A stretch of 64,000 bases of DNA from Amphirosellinia nigrospora. Taxonomy: Eukaryota; Ascomycota; Sordariomycetes; Xylariales; Xylariaceae. Positions 60,007 through 64,000 of the stretch are shown here, piece after piece. The position numbers and the translations under genes are program-made. The notes beneath the pieces are model-generated. The model did not search any database. It saw nothing but the letters and a program-made list of their open reading frames with translations, and was not told the origin of the DNA. Location: contig SCHM01000003.1 of the NCBI GenBank assembly GCA_004123355.1, positions 8,017,058 to 8,081,057 of the forward strand, read 5' to 3'. The stretch's first letter is position 1. Every line of letters begins with the position of its first letter.

Positions 60007-61997
60007 TATTCGCGATTCATTACTCTACATCTTCGTCGATGACGACAGTTACACAATTCTCAACTACTTCAGAACCACCTTGGCTTTCTCGTCATACTCC
60101 GAATAGAAGCCAAACAACTACCCTGACGCCCCCCAAGACTATGAAAGAATACTATTGGGACGATTCCGAGCAATACGCAAAAAAAAAGAAGAACAAAAGA
60201 CGAAGAACAGAAAACGAAGAACAGAAAACGAAGAACAGACAAAGAAGAAAAGACGGAAAAGACCTAAAAAAAAAAAGAACGCGATGCATTACCAACAGCT
60301 TATTGTACTGACAATCAAATCTCGCTATTCGCATCCCCGATATTGCGCACACATTTCATTGCACATTGTACCATCACCGACAAAATAAGGACCTCATCTC
60401 GTTCACACGGACTTAAGATAGCAATGGTTCATAATTATCAGCCTAGATAGATTACCTAATTGACTGCGAAGATTTCACTGTTAAAATTAGTGTGCATATT
60501 TGTGTAAATCTACGATGTCCAGAACTGTATTGTTGAACTGAGCATTTAGCTCCCTTGAGGATCTTTACTACTAACAACTCCACATCGAGCATATATTTTC
60601 AAAAATTATGTACTTTTGGTGTTGATAATGGACGCGAGTGTCAAGAAGGTAAGCATAGTAGTTGTCATCCTGCCCATCATGCGATACTCACGCGCATCTA
60701 CACGACACCCGAAACAAGAGGATTCACCCTTGGGTCACTATTAACTCAACAATCAGACGCTATCTATGAAGCTACAATGAAAATCTAATATCGAGCTCAT
60801 ACCTTTCTGCCCCTTAAAGTCAGTCGCAAGGCCCCCAAAACATCTCGTCACCGCCTTAGGATCTTGAATTTTAGTCATCGGGGTATAATGACCCCTAAAG
60901 TCCTTTTTATCCCGCCCGGTCAAGTGCTCTCTCCGCCGCGTCTGCAGCTCGAACATGCGCTCTCGAAGTCCGCGGTCGGTTTTTAGTGACAGGACGTAGA
61001 CATCCTCCTTTGGGTGCAAGTGTTGCTTTTAGGCCATGATCCCAACGGATCAGGCGTCATAGGCGTCTCCGCTGAGTGAGAGCAAATCCCTTTGAATGGT
61101 TGTCGCGTAGAGCGGGTTACAGGTGTTTTAAAATTACGAAGTGTCACAAGGCATCCTGATCTCACGATACCTTGTCTAGCACACCAAAACACTCCTTCTC
61201 AAGCCTCATGTAGACTCCGTGAGACTTACGGCCCTAGGAACAAAGGGCCTAGATGTATACAGCCAGGGGCTAGCCCCAGAGACTCCTAGACTCTCTGCGC
61301 AACAACAGATATCAATATACACCCCATACCCTGATAGTGAGGTTATGACACGAAGAGATAGTATTGGAGGTATTGCTATATGCTATATGCGGGGTCCGTG
61401 GATTTTTGTCTTTGTAACAATCACGGTGCTCGGGTCACGAGTGTAATGATAGCGTCGATGACAATGCTGACGGTAAGACTGTGGCCTCACGGAGCCTTTA
61501 GTCGCCAACAATTAGAATGATATAGATTCTGTCTCAAGTAGGAAAATCTCGATAGTGGATTCACAGCGAGTGTAAAGCCTATATATTAACTTCTTTACGT
61601 AATGGGCGGCTATACGGCCCAACATCAAGGATACCCCTAACTTGAATATATCATCATCACTTGTTGGCTCCTTACGTTACGATCTATGCATTAGGCTCGA
61701 TCATGGATAACACTGTTCACGCCGGAACGAGACAACACAATAAATACTCCCTGTGTGATACTAAAATCGTCGCTTCTATGCCAGGTGTGAATAATGGAGA
61801 ATGAGTTGGCATGTTGCCCGCAGAAACTGCGGAGCCCAACAAGCGGTGATGCAGACCCAACCCCGCCTGAGCTGATCATGAGCGACTATGAATGTGTAGT
61901 TCTCCAACATTTCGCGTGACTGGCAGACTTACCTTGGACTGTAACGGCATTCTACACGTAATCAAAACAGGAGAGTTATCTGATCGAGCACATCATC
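60007..61997. other. intergenic, no gene recognised
   Basis: Contains an A-rich purine repeat (60180-60275). A minus frame at 61019-60753 (88 codons, opens MHPKEDVYVLSLKTDRGLRE) has protein-like composition but no recognised family. Promoter of the M20 gene lies before 61998. Confidence 0.4.
60180..60275. repeat. purine-rich repeat, CGAAGAACAGAAAA units
   Basis: Nearly pure A/G on the plus strand with about three tandem copies of a 14-base unit (60199-60240) and flanking AAGAAG runs. Non-coding or at the far end of the helicase remnant. Confidence 0.75.
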
Positions 61998-63111
61998 ATG
62001 GCGGCCAAAACTGACTCAAAGGAGGTGGTTGAGCTCCTGAAGACTCTCATGAGCATCGAGAGCACAAGTGAGAAAGAACTCGAGATCGGACAATACCTGG
62101 AAAAGTACACCCGAGGCCGTGGGTTTACCGCGGAACGAATCGCCATCGAGCCGGGCTCGACACGGCACAATGTCTACGCGTATCTGGGCCCGGAGCGAAA
62201 AGCGCGGCTACTCGTGACGGCGCACATGGATACGGTGCCGCCTCACATCCCGTTCAGCATCGACGGCGATACGATCCGCGGCCGCGGTGCCTGCGATGAT
62301 TTGGGTCCGATGGTCGCGCAGATATTCGCAGTGGAAGAGTTGCGCGCCGAGGGGAAGCTGAAGGACGGAGACGTGAGCTTCCTCTGGGTCGTCGGCGAGG
62401 AGAAGGGTGGCGCGGGGATGATTGCCGCGAATGACATGGGGTTGACGTGGGAAGCGGGCCTCTTCGCCGAGCCCACGGAGGGAAAGGTAGCGAAAGGACA
62501 CAAGGGGAATGTTGTGTTCGAAGTGACCGCGCATGGGAAAGCTTGGTAAGCATGTTTGAGATATGATTGATCGCATTCGCTCAAGACGAGTGAGGATGTT
62601 AACCCGACTATCTGCACATAGCCATTCCGGTTACCCACACCTGGGCAAAAGCGCCACGCTCCTCTCTCGCCGCGATGAACGACCTCGTAGCCGTCGAATG
62701 GCCAGTGTCTGACCTCCTGGGCCCGTCGACGCTGAACATCGGCAAGATCGAGGGCGGGGCCGGCTACAACATCCTAGCGCCGAGGCCAAGGCGCTCTGCA
62801 GCATCCGGGTCGCGAAGGATGTCGAGGGATCAAGAAGATGGTGAGGGATGTGATAGACAAGCACCCCGACGTCGAGGTCGACTTCAAGTTCCAGTATCCC
62901 GAGCTGCTGCTGCAGTGGGAGTTCGAGGCTTCGAGGCCGAGCCTATGGCATATGGTACGGATATACCCAGGCTGCGAGGCGACCATAAAAAGGTGCTCTA
63001 TGGTCCGGGTACGGTCCGGGTAGCGCACGGAAAGGACGAGTACATCCTCGTCAGCGAGATTATGGAGTCGGTTGAGAAAACAAGAAACTCATCCTGGAGT
63101 TACTGAAATAG
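61998..63111 (+). CDS. M20-family metallopeptidase (ArgE/DapE-like), frame breaks in exon 2
   Basis: Exon 1 (61998-62545) is clean. It has AHMDTV with metal ligands His76 and Asp78, GRGACDDLGPM (bridging Asp near 100), VVGEEKGGAG (catalytic Glu134 and Glu135) and FAEPTEGKVAKGHKG, as in acetylornithine deacetylase/succinyl-diaminopimelate desuccinylase enzymes, which hydrolyse N-acyl bonds with two zincs. A 76-bp intron (62546-62621; GTAAGC donor, CATAG acceptor) leads to CHSGYPHLGKSAT, the dimerisation domain start. Exon 2 then shows breaks near 62660, 62780, 62827, 62930 and at the A-run 63077-63080. At three of these, adding one base to a short homopolymer restores AAEAKALCSIRVAKDVEG, IKKMVRDVIDKHPDVEVDF and KKLILELLK before stop 63111. 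Near the C-terminal region is YGPGTVRVAHGKDEYI with the last metal-binding His. The ATG at 61998 is in frame, follows ATCATC and fits the family N-terminus. Confidence 0.85.
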
Positions 63112-63279
63112 GCGTTGGGAAAAGCAATGATAATGAGATCATCTGTAAGAAGTCATATGTAAGACGACGATGATATTTTCATTTCGTTAAATACTGGGCC
63201 GGATGCTTGTTGCTTCACTTTGATGAGTACCTGGAATAAACTCAACCCCCACCAAAAAGAAAGAAAAAGAAAAAAGAAG

Positions 63280-63386
63280 CTCCGAATCGGGAATCGAACC
63301 CCGAGCTTGACGGTTCTGTTCTACATCTTATTATGCAACAAGAAGTGGAGTGAGAGCGTCAAATTTGACCATTACACCAATTCGGA
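63280..63386 (-). tRNA. tRNA-Glu (CTC) with intron
   Basis: Read on the minus strand, the 5' half TCCGAAT-TG-GTGTAATGG and the 3' end ATTCGGA-G pair as a 7-bp acceptor stem with discriminator G. The anticodon stem TGACG/CGTCA encloses CTCTCA with anticodon CTC and a purine at position 37, followed by an intron of about 37 nt (63313-63349) at the usual 37/38 place. The T-arm has TTCGATT but its 3' strand is CCCG where CGGGG on the 5' side calls for CCCCG, so one C seems missing (plus-strand G-run 63289-63291). It is either a slightly damaged tRNA gene or a one-base sequence error. CCA is not encoded, as expected in a eukaryote. Confidence 0.85.
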
Positions 63387-64000
63387 TTAGTGAATAGAGG
63401 TGTGATTGCATTTATGTAGCCAGGTGGAAGGCCAACAAACCCAAGTTCTCACTGTGCAACCTTGCAGAGGTATATGGATTATTTAGTTTGCTCATATTTT
63501 CTGTTGACATCACTACGCATGGAAGACATAAGCAATTGCTGACTACCTAACTTGCCTAACTGAGCTGTTTGAGCGCATGGTAAAGCACCAAAACGCACCG
63601 GGATCGGAGCTATAGTCTGGTCTGGCCTGGTATTGTCCAATAGCAAGTTGGATAATTCATGTGCTAATTATGGTAGGCAGGGTCTATGCAGCACCCACGC
63701 TACTGATGGTCCCTCAGTAGTGGGGGAGTTCACATGTTCTGACCTAGAAATTAGAGACCACGGAGAACGTCGAGCAACTTCTGAGGCGCTGCTACGAACT
63801 CCTCGTAACTAAAGAACGGGATACATATTTACCTAGTGGCTGGATCCTGAGGTTGGCATCATTTTCCGCAGACGAGCCACAAGTGCACCTAGGCAACCTG
63901 CAGCCTGGTGCATCAGCTTGCATATATTAATACCGGCCTCCTCTTGGACTCCAAACACTCTTACTCTTCCTACTTGCTTTTGATCAAGATCCTCAATAAT
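63387..64000. other. right edge, nothing recognised
   Basis: No coding frame of note. The last 80 bases (63920-64000) contain CATATATTAATA followed by a pyrimidine-rich tract, which looks like the promoter and leader of a plus-strand gene starting beyond the window. Confidence 0.4.

Noticed and set aside
60753-61192. Two minus-strand frames with protein-like composition
   Set aside because: No recognised motif, no supporting splice sites; left unassigned.
1-64000. CRISPR arrays, bacterial operons, rRNA genes, telomere repeats, LTR or virus-like elements
   Set aside because: None seen. Spliceosomal introns and the gene families point to a nuclear fungal chromosome, and no reverse transcriptase, integrase or capsid-like frame was recognised.

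Overview
The window is nuclear DNA of a filamentous ascomycete (Pezizomycotina). Introns are mostly 50-100 bp with GTAAGT-like donors and CTAAC/CTGAC branch sites. The gene content is typically fungal: a HET-domain protein, a NACHT-ankyrin NLR-like protein, a class II hydrophobin, a DyP peroxidase, a fungal protein-kinase-like family member and several families linked to secondary metabolism. No viral or LTR element was recognised. Genus cannot be told from the sequence.

Layout. 1.3-10.6 kb is a broken secondary-metabolism group: a GA4-desaturase/CmcJ-like oxygenase, a citrate-synthase-like enzyme, a DHA1 MFS transporter and a BAHD-type O-acyltransferase, all with disrupted frames. 12.3-13.7 kb holds a 2EXR-like protein; 16.4-18.3 kb an intact 631-aa HET protein; 20.0-21.0 kb a degenerate kinase; 23.4-24.2 kb a GNAT acetyltransferase; 25.2-25.8 kb an intact class II hydrophobin with an 11-nt microexon; 26.3-27.2 kb a nitroreductase. 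28.4-30.1 kb is a conserved Pezizomycotina protein of unknown function, followed by about 5.8 kb without a recognisable gene. 35.9-39.9 kb is one large VPS9-ankyrin-PX gene, followed by a SAM methyltransferase and a conserved 174-aa protein. A 549-bp hAT-type MITE with a perfect 8-bp target duplication lies at 44.0-44.6 kb. Next come a small secreted protein (46.4 kb), the NACHT-ankyrin gene (47.7-50.1 kb), an alpha/beta hydrolase and a DyP peroxidase (50.4-53.6 kb). An AT-rich, decayed SNF2/RING helicase occupies 56.4-60.0 kb, and an M20 metallopeptidase plus an intron-containing tRNA-Glu(CTC) close the window.

A theme runs through the window: almost every conserved gene has one or more frame breaks, while the HET gene, the hydrophobin, the 174-aa protein and the secreted protein read clean. 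Several breaks are the loss of one base from a short homopolymer, and the tRNA T-arm shows the same kind of loss. That pattern fits uncorrected long-read consensus errors for part of the breaks. The 1.3-10.6 kb cluster and the AT-rich helicase, with many breaks and in-frame stops, look like real decay. Gene extents below are therefore spans inferred from family similarity recalled from memory, not verified by a search.
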